From Syntrophobacterales bacterium (lineage in GTDB: Bacteria; Desulfobacterota; Desulfobaccia; Desulfobaccales; 0-14-0-80-60-11), in assembly GCA_020060385.1 (NCBI GenBank), contig JAGVAH010000121.1, positions 1 to 37,024 on the forward strand: a stretch of 37,024 nt of DNA, given 5' to 3'. The position numbers were made by a program, and so were the translations under genes. Shown here in pieces: positions 7,616-14,504 of this stretch. Each line of letters opens with the position of its first letter. Within the stretch, counting starts at the first letter, position 1. The notes below the pieces were generated by a model. The model had not been told where the DNA came from and did not search any database. It was given only the letters and a program-made list of their open reading frames with translations.

Positions 7616-10330
7616 TATCTTCTGTCCCCTGAACTCTGATCCCTGTCCCCTGGTCCCTAATCCCTCCTTCAGTCTCAACACCTCGTCCCGCAGACCCAGG
7701 CTGATGGCGTCGTAGTCGCCTGCGGCCGGGTCGATCTCCAGGCCCCTTTTTTTCAGCTCCTCCCAGGAATGCTCCCGGCCGAAGACCACCCGGATGGGAT
7801 GGGGCCGGGGCCAGGCGGCGCCGGTGGGCCAGGCCTCATAGGAGCCTTGAATATAAACCGGGAGCAGTTTCACCTCCAGCTCTTTGGCCAGGATGGCCGC
7901 GCCTTTTTTGAAGCGGCCCAGTTCGCCGCCGGGGCTCCGGGAGCCCTCGGGGAAGACGCACAAAGCCTGGCCGTTCCTCAATATGTAAGACGCCACCTGC
8001 ATGGCGGCCACTACGTGCCGGGCAGAATCCACCGGGATGATGCGGATCATCTTGCTGAGGATACGGACCACGGGCAGATCGAAATAGCGGCTGTAGCCCA
8101 GGGAGAAAAGGTGATGGCGCCGGGGACCCACCGCGTAAGCAATGAGGAAGCCGTCCAGAAAACTGGTGTGATTGGGGCATAAAATATACCCCTGGCTTTT
8201 CAGCCCCTCCTGGCCGCTCACCTGAATATCGAAACTCTTTCTGAACCAAAAGCCCAGCACCGCGGTCAGCCCCTTGGTGACCAGGCGGGAGGCGAGCCCC
8301 CCGTCCATACCGGTTTGCCGGATCAAGGCCGGGGGTGGATCGGCCCTTAAGATAGTGTCCCAGGCCACTGTTCCCTCCTCTGGCTCCCCGGCGGCCCCGG
8401 GATTTTTCTCCTCGATGAGGCTGATGAGCTCTCTAACCGTGAGGATGCCGGTGAATTCCCCATCCCGGATCTTCACGTGGAACCGTCCTTCCAGGGCCGC
8501 CAGCAACTCCACCAGGCCCAGGGAGTCCATTCCCAGGTCCAGCTCCAGGTGGTCGTCCAGGGAGATACTGGCCTCCCCGGTTTGCCGGGCCAAAACCTCC
8601 ACCACCGTTTGCCCCACCGGGGACAACCCTGCGGCCGCGGCCAGCTTTTTCTTCTCATACCTCTTGCCGGCCCGCTCCTGGTAAAGGCGCTGGGCCTCGT
8701 ATCTCTTGACCTTGCCCAAGCGGGTCTTGGGGAGTTCCTCGGGGCTGAGGACGAGTTCCCTAACCCGCTTGTAAGACTCCAGGTTCTGGGAGAGCACTTC
8801 CAGGTCCCACTTCACCTTGCCGTGGATGTCCGTCTCCCCCCTCTCCCGGAAGAACTCCAGGTCCGGCACCACCAGCGCGGCCAGCTTCTCGGCCCGGGCA
8901 TCGGTGGTGATGAAAATCTCTTTGACGGAGGGGGCCTGGAGATAATGCCGGGCCACCTCCTCACTGGAAACGTTCTTGCCGGAGGCCAGGACGATGAGGT
9001 CCTTGATCCGGCCCTGAATATAGAGATAACCATCCCGGTCGAGGTAACCCAGGTCGCCGCTGGCAAACCAGCCGTCTTGCAAGACCTCCCGGGTGGCGGC
9101 CTCATTCTGGTAATACCCGGCCATGACGTTGTCGCCCCGGATGAGGACCTCCCCCACCCCGTCGGCATCGGGGTTAAGGATCCTCACCTCCACCCCTTCC
9201 AGGGGCCGGCCCGCGGAGCCGAGACGGGTGGGCGGGGGCCAGTTGATGGTCACCACCGGCGCGGTCTCCGTAAGGCCGTAGCCTTCCAGGACGGTGAATC
9301 CCAGGCGGCCAAAGCCCTCCGCCAGGTCTGCCGGCAATTTGGCCCCGCCGCTGACAAAAAACCGGAACTGCTCCCCTAAGGCGCTGCGGAATTTCCGCAG
9401 CAGCGGCCCCGCAGGATTTATTCCCAAAAACCGAGACACACGCCAGGAATAATGCAGATAGGCCACCAACAAGGGCCGCAGGGGCCAGGGAATTTTTTGT
9501 AAGCGCCGCTCCATCCCCTGGAAAAAGTGTTGCAGCACCTGGGGGGTGACCACCAGGATGGTGATTTTCTGTTCCTTGATACACCTGAGGATGGCCTCGG
9601 CCTGGAGGGTGTCCAGGTAGGTGATCCTGGCCCGGGAAAAGAGGGGCAGCAGCAGGGTGCCGGTAAAGGGAAAGGCATGATGCAGGGGCAGGATGGAGAG
9701 AAAATTGTCCTCCGGCCGGATGGCGTTAAGCCTGGCGATCTCCCGGTAATTGGCCCAGAAATTCCGGTGGGTGAGCATCACTCCCTTGGGCAGGCCGGTG
9801 GTGCCCGAGGTAAAGATGATGGAAGCCAGATCGTCAGGCCTGGCCTGGGGCAGCTCCGCTTCCCTGGCAGAGGTGGCCGCGGCCTCCCCGAAATTAACGA
9901 TCTTCCCCTCCCCTGCCCCGGCCTCCCCCACCACCACGATCTTTTTCAGGAACGGCAGGGCCTGTAACTGGGACAGGGGGGCCTGGGGAAAGGTGAAAAT
10001 AACCTGGGTCTGGGTCTGCTCCAGGGCATAGGACAAAATATCCCAGCGGGAGACCGGGTCCAGGGGCACGGCCACCCCGCCGGCCAAGAGGGTTCCGAAA
10101 TAGCTCAGGGGCCACTCAGGCCGGTTCTCCAGGAGGAGGGCCACCCGGTCCCCGGGTTGCACCCCCTGGGACCTAAGCCATTGGGCCACGGCCAGGCTGC
10201 CCCGGTAAAGCTGGCCGTAGGTGTACTCCCACACCCCCTCCCCTTCCCGGTGGAGGATACAGACTTCATCAGCAGCTTCCCGGGTTACTTGGGCCAAGAG
10301 GCCGGTCAAGGTTTGGGCGGCGTCGTCCAT
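7598..10330 (-). CDS. AMP-dependent acyl ligase / ACP / 1-acylglycerol-3-phosphate acyltransferase fusion
   Basis: 910 aa with three domains. Residues about 1-540 are an adenylate-forming fatty acyl ligase (FTSGTTGLPKGVM near 173, GYGLTET near 350, SGDLGYLDRDG, GRIKDLIVLASGKNV). A phosphopantetheine carrier domain has its attachment serine at S603 (LDLGMDSLGLVE). A PlsC acyltransferase follows with the catalytic H721-x4-D726 (NHTSFLD) and FPEGSRS near 795. The protein probably activates a fatty acid, loads it on its own carrier domain and transfers it to a lysophospholipid or glycerol-3-phosphate derivative. E. coli Aas has the acyltransferase first and no carrier domain, so the order here is reversed. 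No membrane segment is obvious. The last 20 or so residues are encoded by intergenic repeat sequence. The gene lies downstream of the glycerophosphodiesterase. Confidence 0.88.
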   Translation of the reverse strand: MDDAAQTLTGLLAQVTREAADEVCILHREGEGVWEYTYGQLYRGSLAVAQWLRSQGVQPGDRVALLLENRPEWPLSYFGTLLAGGVAVPLDPVSRWDILSYALEQTQTQVIFTFPQAPLSQLQALPFLKKIVVVGEAGAGEGKIVNFGEAAATSAREAELPQARPDDLASIIFTSGTTGLPKGVMLTHRNFWANYREIARLNAIRPEDNFLSILPLHHAFPFTGTLLLPLFSRARITYLDTLQAEAILRCIKEQKITILVVTPQVLQHFFQGMERRLQKIPWPLRPLLVAYLHYSWRVSRFLGINPAGPLLRKFRSALGEQFRFFVSGGAKLPADLAEGFGRLGFTVLEGYGLTETAPVVTINWPPPTRLGSAGRPLEGVEVRILNPDADGVGEVLIRGDNVMAGYYQNEAATREVLQDGWFASGDLGYLDRDGYLYIQGRIKDLIVLASGKNVSSEEVARHYLQAPSVKEIFITTDARAEKLAALVVPDLEFFRERGETDIHGKVKWDLEVLSQNLESYKRVRELVLSPEELPKTRLGKVKRYEAQRLYQERAGKRYEKKKLAAAAGLSPVGQTVVEVLARQTGEASISLDDHLELDLGMDSLGLVELLAALEGRFHVKIRDGEFTGILTVRELISLIEEKNPGAAGEPEEGTVAWDTILRADPPPALIRQTGMDGGLASRLVTKGLTAVLGFWFRKSFDIQVSGQEGLKSQGYILCPNHTSFLDGFLIAYAVGPRRHHLFSLGYSRYFDLPVVRILSKMIRIIPVDSARHVVAAMQVASYILRNGQALCVFPEGSRSPGGELGRFKKGAAILAKELEVKLLPVYIQGSYEAWPTGAAWPRPHPIRVVFGREHSWEELKKRGLEIDPAAGDYDAISLGLRDEVLRLKEGLGTRGQGSEFRGQKIVISDQ

Positions 10331-10376
10331 AATTTTTCGAAGTCCCCTGGGTAAAGAAGCTAAGGGCTGTAAGTTA

Positions 10377-10465
10377 TCAGTGGTCAGTAATCAGTAATCA
10401 GTGGCCGTTGGGTTAGTATCTTACAAAGGTTTTCTGACCACCGACCACTGATCACTGACCACTGG
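10377..10465. repeat. Inverted repeat built of CAGTG(A/G)TCAGT units
   Basis: Left arm 10377-10404 and right arm 10438-10465 match as an inverted repeat over 28 bases with a few mismatches; each arm is made of short CAGTGGTC/AGTAATC units. The right arm contains the stop codon of the phosphodiesterase gene (10452-10454). Confidence 0.8.
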
Positions 10466-11159
10466 CCCGCCCCCGTCCCCCTCGCAAATATTGCAGAATC
10501 TCCCCGGGCCGGTTGGTGCAAATGGCGTCCGGGTTCATCTCCAAGTAGGGTTTAAGGACCTCCGGGGTGTCGATATTCCAGGCGACCACCTGCAACCCTT
10601 GCCGATGGGCGGCGTCCACCAGTTCCCGGTTGACGTATTGATAATTCAGGACCAGGGTGTCGGCCCCCGCGGCCCGGGCCAGGCCCCCGGGGTCCCCGGG
10701 GCAGCCCACCATGAGGGCGCCGGTTTGCAGCCGGGGTTCCTGCTCTTTGAGGGTTTTTATAACCGGATGCCAGAAGGAAATGATGCGCACGCCCTCAAAC
10801 AACCGGCGCTCCTGGCAGAAGCGCAGCAGCGCGGGGGCGGCTTCCGGATGCTTCAGTTCCACCAGCAGAAAGGCCCGTCCCCGGACCAGGTCCGCCACTT
10901 CCGCCAGTTCGGGGATGCGTTCACCTGTGCCGGCATCCAGCTTTTGCAGCTCCCCCAGGGTGAAATCCCGGACCCAGCCCCGGCCGTTGGTGGTGCGGTC
11001 CACGGTCTGATCGTGGATCACGGCCAGGCGGCCGTCCTTGGTCAGTTGCACATCCAGCTCCATCCCGGCCACCCCCGCGTCCAGGCCCCGTTGAAAACCC
11101 CGCAGGGTGTTCTCCGGCTCCTCCGCGGCCGCGCCCCGATGGCCCACGATGTTCACCAT
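10452..11159 (-). CDS. Glycerophosphodiester phosphodiesterase (UgpQ-like)
   Basis: 235 aa, full GDPD TIM-barrel. Motifs: VGHRGAAAEEPENT (residues about 5-18), GMELDVQLTKDG with the metal-binding Glu/Asp, and the catalytic IHD. C-terminal VVAWNIDTPE and DAICTNRPGE are also typical. The enzyme cleaves glycerophosphodiesters to glycerol-3-phosphate and an alcohol. No signal peptide, so it is cytoplasmic and UgpQ-like rather than periplasmic GlpQ. ATG at 11157-11159 follows GGGGGAGG. It precedes the acyl-ligase/acyltransferase on the same strand by about 120 bases, which hints at phospholipid turnover and re-acylation. The last residues and the stop are provided by the repeat at 10438-10465. Confidence 0.92.
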   Translation of the reverse strand: MVNIVGHRGAAAEEPENTLRGFQRGLDAGVAGMELDVQLTKDGRLAVIHDQTVDRTTNGRGWVRDFTLGELQKLDAGTGERIPELAEVADLVRGRAFLLVELKHPEAAPALLRFCQERRLFEGVRIISFWHPVIKTLKEQEPRLQTGALMVGCPGDPGGLARAAGADTLVLNYQYVNRELVDAAHRQGLQVVAWNIDTPEVLKPYLEMNPDAICTNRPGEILQYLRGGRGRASGQ

Positions 11160-11270
11160 TTAACCTCCCCCAGGGAAAAAAGGAATAAAGGCTGCCTCGG
11201 CGGCGACGCCTGCGCCGCTGGCCCTCATCTCTCCCTCTACAGACCCCTGAAAGAATCTTATTTGGTTACG

Positions 11271-11320
11271 AGATGGCTATTGAGGATAAAGAAGCACAAG
11301 ATTCAAACTCATAGCCATCT
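11271..11320. repeat. Inverted repeat with 30-base loop in a divergent spacer
   Basis: AGATGGCTAT (11271-11280) pairs with ATAGCCATCT (11311-11320); with one bulge the arms extend by GAG/CTC. It sits in the 266-bp AT-rich gap between the divergent phosphodiesterase and EamA genes, and may be an operator or a leader hairpin. No gene is visible in this gap. Confidence 0.55.
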
Positions 11321-11425
11321 ATTTAGGTTGCCTATGTATAAAGTTAAAAAGAATATCCTTAAAATTCCCCTGTAGTGGTGTACATATATTAGAAGAATAG
11401 GAGAAAACTGGCAAGGCGGGAGGAG

Positions 11426-11839
11426 ATGGAAGTGAGTTGGCTGGCGTTTTCCCTGATGGCCACGGTTTTGTGGGGGGTGTGGGGTTTCTTGAGCAAGGTG
11501 GCCACCCAGCAGTTGCCCACCCAGGCCGTTTATCTCCTGGCCCTCTGCGGCCACGGCGTGGTTCTGGGTTACTTATGCCTAAGCGGCGGCCTGGCCATCC
11601 CCTGGCACCCCTGGGGTCTGGCCGCGGCTCTGGCCGCGGGAGTGTGCATGGCCTTCGGCCTCCTTTGCTTCTTCAAGGCCCTGGCCGGGGGCGCCGCCTC
11701 CGTAGTGGTGCCCCTCACCGCGCTTTATCCCCTGGTGACCGTGATTCTCAGCGCGGTGGTGCTACAGGAGGCCATCACCCCCAGGCATGTGGGGGGAGTG
11801 GCCCTGGCCCTGGCAGCCATGTGGCTCCTGTCCAAATAG
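11426..11839 (+). CDS. Single EamA-domain membrane protein (DMT superfamily)
   Basis: 137 aa, about five hydrophobic helices and one EamA repeat. WGVWGFLSKVA near the N-terminus and GVALALAAMWLLSK at the end are typical, and the VVVPLTALYPLVTVILS segment is the family's conserved helix pair. Full-length drug/metabolite transporters carry two EamA repeats; half-size members like this must pair to make a transporter. The substrate is unknown. The ATG follows GCGGGAGGAG. It is unlinked by function to its neighbours. The 320 bp to the next gene contain no coding region. Confidence 0.85.
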   Translation: MEVSWLAFSLMATVLWGVWGFLSKVATQQLPTQAVYLLALCGHGVVLGYLCLSGGLAIPWHPWGLAAALAAGVCMAFGLLCFFKALAGGAASVVVPLTALYPLVTVILSAVVLQEAITPRHVGGVALALAAMWLLSK

Positions 11840-12159
11840 GGCCCCATGGCTCCTGAACGGGAAGGTCGGGGTGAAAGTTAACCCGGAAATGGGGTTATCT
11901 GGCAGAAACCCAGGGGACTTACCCTGACAAGCCTTAATCAATAAATTCAAAGAATTGGGTGGGAGATGGTGAAGCAGTCTCCGGCCGGCAATAGGAAAGG
12001 GAGGGGTGACCAGAGTTAGGCAGAAGCAAACTAATGCCTGTCATCCAGTTTTATCCCCCACATAATTGCGAAACTTTTTATGAAACCAAATGAGCTTCCC
12101 CGACGGATTTGGGATAAAATAAAAAAGCGGCAAGAATATCTATTCCCAAAAAGGAAGAA
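11840..12159 (+). other. Non-coding spacer before ruvX, no gene seen
   Basis: 320 bp without a convincing ORF on either strand. It contains small hairpins (TAACCC/GGGTTA around 11879-11897; AGGCA/TGCCT around 12018-12043) and an AT-rich end. No known riboswitch consensus could be matched by eye. Confidence 0.5.
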
Positions 12160-12618
12160 ATGACCCCCCAAAAAACTGACCAGGCACGGCCCCGGGAGAT
12201 CCGCATCCTGGCCCTGGACGTGGGCGAGAAACGTATCGGCCTGGCGGTGAGCGATCCGTTAGGCATCACCGCCCAGGGACTGGAGGTCCTTACCCGTAAG
12301 GACCCCCCAACCGACCTGGCCCGGCTCCTGGAAGTGGCCCGTCAGTATCAGGTCCAGGAAATCCTGGTGGGACTGCCCCGCCACCTGGACGGCCGTCCGG
12401 GCCAGCAGGCCGAGGCTATTTTGGCCCTGGCCCGGTCCCTGGGAGAGACCCTGGGGGTGCCGGTGACTTCCTGGGATGAGCGGCTCACCACCGTGGAAGC
12501 CGAGCGTGTCCTGGTGCGGGCGGACCTGAGCCGGCGGCGCCGGCGGCAGGTGGTGGATCAGGTGGCCGCGGTCCTCATCCTGCAATCCTACCTGGAATAC
12601 CGTAACCTCTCCAAATAA
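12160..12618 (+). CDS. ruvX: RuvX/YqgF family, putative Holliday junction resolvase / pre-16S rRNA nuclease
   Basis: 152 aa, RNase H-like fold. N-terminal ILALDVGEKRIGLAVSDP carries the first catalytic Asp, ILVGLPRHLDG is the conserved strand-loop, WDERLTTVEAE the catalytic Glu, and VDQVAAVLILQSYLE the C-terminal Asp region. In E. coli YqgF trims the 5' end of 16S rRNA; a Holliday-junction role is also reported for the family. The ATG follows AAAAGGAAGAA. It sits just upstream of the dcw promoter and on the same strand, but a hairpin and a promoter separate it from mraZ. Confidence 0.92.
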   Translation: MTPQKTDQARPREIRILALDVGEKRIGLAVSDPLGITAQGLEVLTRKDPPTDLARLLEVARQYQVQEILVGLPRHLDGRPGQQAEAILALARSLGETLGVPVTSWDERLTTVEAERVLVRADLSRRRRRQVVDQVAAVLILQSYLEYRNLSK

Positions 12619-12641
12619 AAATACCCCTCCCGGCTTGCGCA

Positions 12642-12658
12642 CCTTGATATGATCAAGG
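12642..12658 (+). terminator. Hairpin after ruvX
   Basis: CCTTGAT-atg-ATCAAGG, perfect 7-bp stem, followed 15 bases later by GTTTTGTG. Only a weak terminator candidate. Confidence 0.35.
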
Positions 12659-12711
12659 CCGCTGCCGTTTTGTGAAAAAATTCTTATATTCTTTTTTTTA
12701 ATTTTTTTTAC

Positions 12712-12741
12712 TTGACATCTCCCTAAAAAGGGGCGTATTTT
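12712..12741 (+). promoter_or_regulatory. dcw promoter (Pmra)
   Basis: TTGACA at 12712-12717, 18-bp spacer, TATTTT at 12736-12741. It is preceded by a long T/A tract (about 12684-12710) that may act as an UP-like element. The predicted start near 12748 is just before the MraZ boxes. Confidence 0.75.
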
Positions 12742-12750
12742 GATTGCGGG

Positions 12751-12785
12751 TGGGAAAAAGTGGTATGAAGTGGGGAATGATGGGG
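12751..12785 (+). promoter_or_regulatory. MraZ operator: four TGG(G/T) boxes at 10-bp period
   Basis: TGGGA at 12751, TGGTA at 12761, TGGGG at 12771 and TGGGG at 12781 are exactly 10 bp apart. MraZ of E. coli represses its own operon by binding TGGGN repeats with 5-bp spacers downstream of the promoter; the same layout is seen here, with four boxes, the last only a few bases before the ATG and so doubling as the ribosome site. Confidence 0.8.
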
Positions 12786-12789
12786 TCAT

Positions 12790-13224
12790 ATGTTCACTGG
12801 TAGCTACTTTCATCTCCTGGATAACAAAGGCAGGGTCAGTATTTCCCCGCGCTACCGGGAAATCCTGCAAGAACGCCAGGACCGCCTCCTCGTCCTCACC
12901 AATTTTGACGGCTATATCCTCGCCTTTCCCCAATCCGAGTGGCTCAAGGTGGAAGCCAAGCTGGCGGAGCAGGCCATCTTTCGAAAGGATGTGCGGGCCT
13001 TCCAGCGGTTCCTCATCTCCGGCGTCCAGGAGTGTCCCCTGGACCGCCAGGGACGCATTCTCATCGGCCCTTATCTCCGGGATTACGCCAAGCTCTCCCG
13101 GGAGGTGGCCCTGGTGGGTGCGGTCCGCTGTTTTGAAATCTGGGACCGGGCTACTTATGAGGCCCATCGCCAAGAATTAGAGGCTTCGGTTAACGAAGAG
13201 GTACTCCACGAATTGCTGATCTGA
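12790..13224 (+). CDS. mraZ: MraZ, transcriptional regulator of the dcw cluster
   Basis: 144 aa, two SpoVT/AbrB-like half domains, each with the DxxxR motif (LLDNKGRVSI at residues 9-18 and PLDRQGRILI near 84-93). The N-terminus MFTGSYFHLLDNKGR is diagnostic. MraZ is a DNA-binding ring protein that represses the mra promoter and can affect other cell-division genes. The start ATG overlaps the operator region, and its only ribosome site is the GGGG of the last MraZ box. It is followed 17 bases downstream by rsmH. Confidence 0.96.
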   Translation: MFTGSYFHLLDNKGRVSISPRYREILQERQDRLLVLTNFDGYILAFPQSEWLKVEAKLAEQAIFRKDVRAFQRFLISGVQECPLDRQGRILIGPYLRDYAKLSREVALVGAVRCFEIWDRATYEAHRQELEASVNEEVLHELLI

Positions 13225-13241
13225 ACCAAGACCACAACCCG

Positions 13242-14132
13242 GTGCATGAACCGGTGATGGTAGAGGAGGTGTTGGTGGGCCTCAATTGCCGGCCAGCTCG
13301 CGTGTACGTGGATGGCACCGTGGGAGAGGGGGGGCATGCCACGGCCATCCTGGACCATTGCGCGCCGGACGGGCGGCTCCTGGGGCTCGATCAAGACCCG
13401 GTGGTCCTGAAAGCCGCAGCGGCCCGGCTGGCCCCCTACACCTCCAGATTTCGTCTGTTTCATAACTCTTATGCCCAATTGGGGGAGATTCTGGCAGAAG
13501 CAGGGATGCCGGCAGTGGCCGGCATCCTCCTGGACCTGGGGCTGTCCCTCCATCAATTGCAGCGCTCCGGCCGGGGCTTCAGCTTCCAGGGCCATGAACC
13601 CCTGGATATGCGCTTTAATCCCCTGAGGCCGGGAAAGACCGCGGCGGAAATCCTCAACTCCTCCACCCCGGCAGCCCTGGAAAAGATCTTCAAGGAATAT
13701 GGCGAAGAGCCGCGCGCCCGGCGTTTCGCCCGTCTGGTGGTGGCTGCCAGGCGACAGCAACCTTTCCGGTTTACCCAGCAGTTGGTAACACTTGTTCAGC
13801 AGGCCCAGGGACCCGGGCGGCGGACGGGGGAGCGACATCCCGCCACCCGGGTCTTCCAGGCCTTGAGGATTGCGGTGAACCGGGAACTGGAAGAGCTGGC
13901 GGTCTTCCTGGGAGAGGCCCCCGCCTGGCTGGAGCCGGGGGGACGCCTGGTGGTCATTTCCTACCACTCCCTGGAAGACCGGCTGGTCAAACAGCGGCTG
14001 CTGGCCTGGGAAAAGGCCGGGCTGATGCGCCGCCTTACCCGGAAGCCTCTGACACCCACCACCGCAGAAGTGCGGCGGAATCCCCGGGCTCGGAGCGCCA
14101 AATTGCGCGTGGCTGAAAAGGTGGGGGAATAA
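13242..14132 (+). CDS. rsmH: 16S rRNA (cytosine1402-N4)-methyltransferase RsmH (MraW)
   Basis: 296 aa. SAM-binding DGTVGEGGHATAIL near residue 25, LGLDQDP, the family's DLGLSLHQLQ and the C-terminal SYHSLEDRLVKQ are all present. It N4-methylates C1402 of 16S rRNA in the decoding centre. The start is GTG at 13242 (protein begins MHEPVMVEEVL, the conserved family start). No Shine-Dalgarno is visible, so translation is probably coupled to mraZ, whose stop lies 17 bases upstream. A CTG overlapping the mraZ stop would add seven residues but is less likely. Confidence 0.95.
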   Translation: MHEPVMVEEVLVGLNCRPARVYVDGTVGEGGHATAILDHCAPDGRLLGLDQDPVVLKAAAARLAPYTSRFRLFHNSYAQLGEILAEAGMPAVAGILLDLGLSLHQLQRSGRGFSFQGHEPLDMRFNPLRPGKTAAEILNSSTPAALEKIFKEYGEEPRARRFARLVVAARRQQPFRFTQQLVTLVQQAQGPGRRTGERHPATRVFQALRIAVNRELEELAVFLGEAPAWLEPGGRLVVISYHSLEDRLVKQRLLAWEKAGLMRRLTRKPLTPTTAEVRRNPRARSAKLRVAEKVGE

Positions 14133-14144
14133 AGGAGAAATGGT

Positions 14145-14504
14145 ATGCCGAACAACATAACCCTCCGGCTAAGCAGCGTGGAGCAGCTCTTTGCCTCCCG
14201 GAACCGCAAGGTGGCCCGCCAGCAGGCTTCCCGGTGGGGGAAGGTCGGGGTCATGGTGTTGGTCCTGTTCGTGGCCGGGTTCTTCATTTCCTCCCTGGTC
14301 TGGGCCTGGGCCAATCTGCAGCAGACCAACCTGAACTACCAGATCTCCCAGGCCCAGGAGACGCAAAAACAATATTTCGAGTTGAACCGCCGTCTCCGGG
14401 TGGAGCTTTCCAACCTGACCTCCATCTCCCGGCTGGAAAAATTGGCGGTGGAACAATTCGGCATGGGCCCGCCGCAGCCTTACCAGATCGTGCAGCTGCC
14501 ATGA
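14145..14504 (+). CDS. ftsL: FtsL-like cell division protein
   Basis: 119 aa bitopic protein: basic cytoplasmic N-terminus (about 1-34), one membrane helix (VMVLVLFVAGFFISSLVWAW, about 36-56), then a periplasmic coiled coil with QISQAQETQKQYFELNRRL and a Leu-rich segment. FtsL joins FtsB and FtsQ and activates FtsW/FtsI in the divisome. FtsL is poorly conserved; the call rests on size, topology and place between rsmH and ftsI. Strong AAGGAG leader. Its TGA overlaps the ATG of ftsI (ATGA). Confidence 0.88.
   Translation: MPNNITLRLSSVEQLFASRNRKVARQQASRWGKVGVMVLVLFVAGFFISSLVWAWANLQQTNLNYQISQAQETQKQYFELNRRLRVELSNLTSISRLEKLAVEQFGMGPPQPYQIVQLP

Noticed and set aside
11930-12060. Cobalamin, c-di-GMP or SRP RNA-like element
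   Set aside because: Short resemblances (AGGAAAGGGA, CTCCGGCC) but the required conserved boxes and stems are not there.
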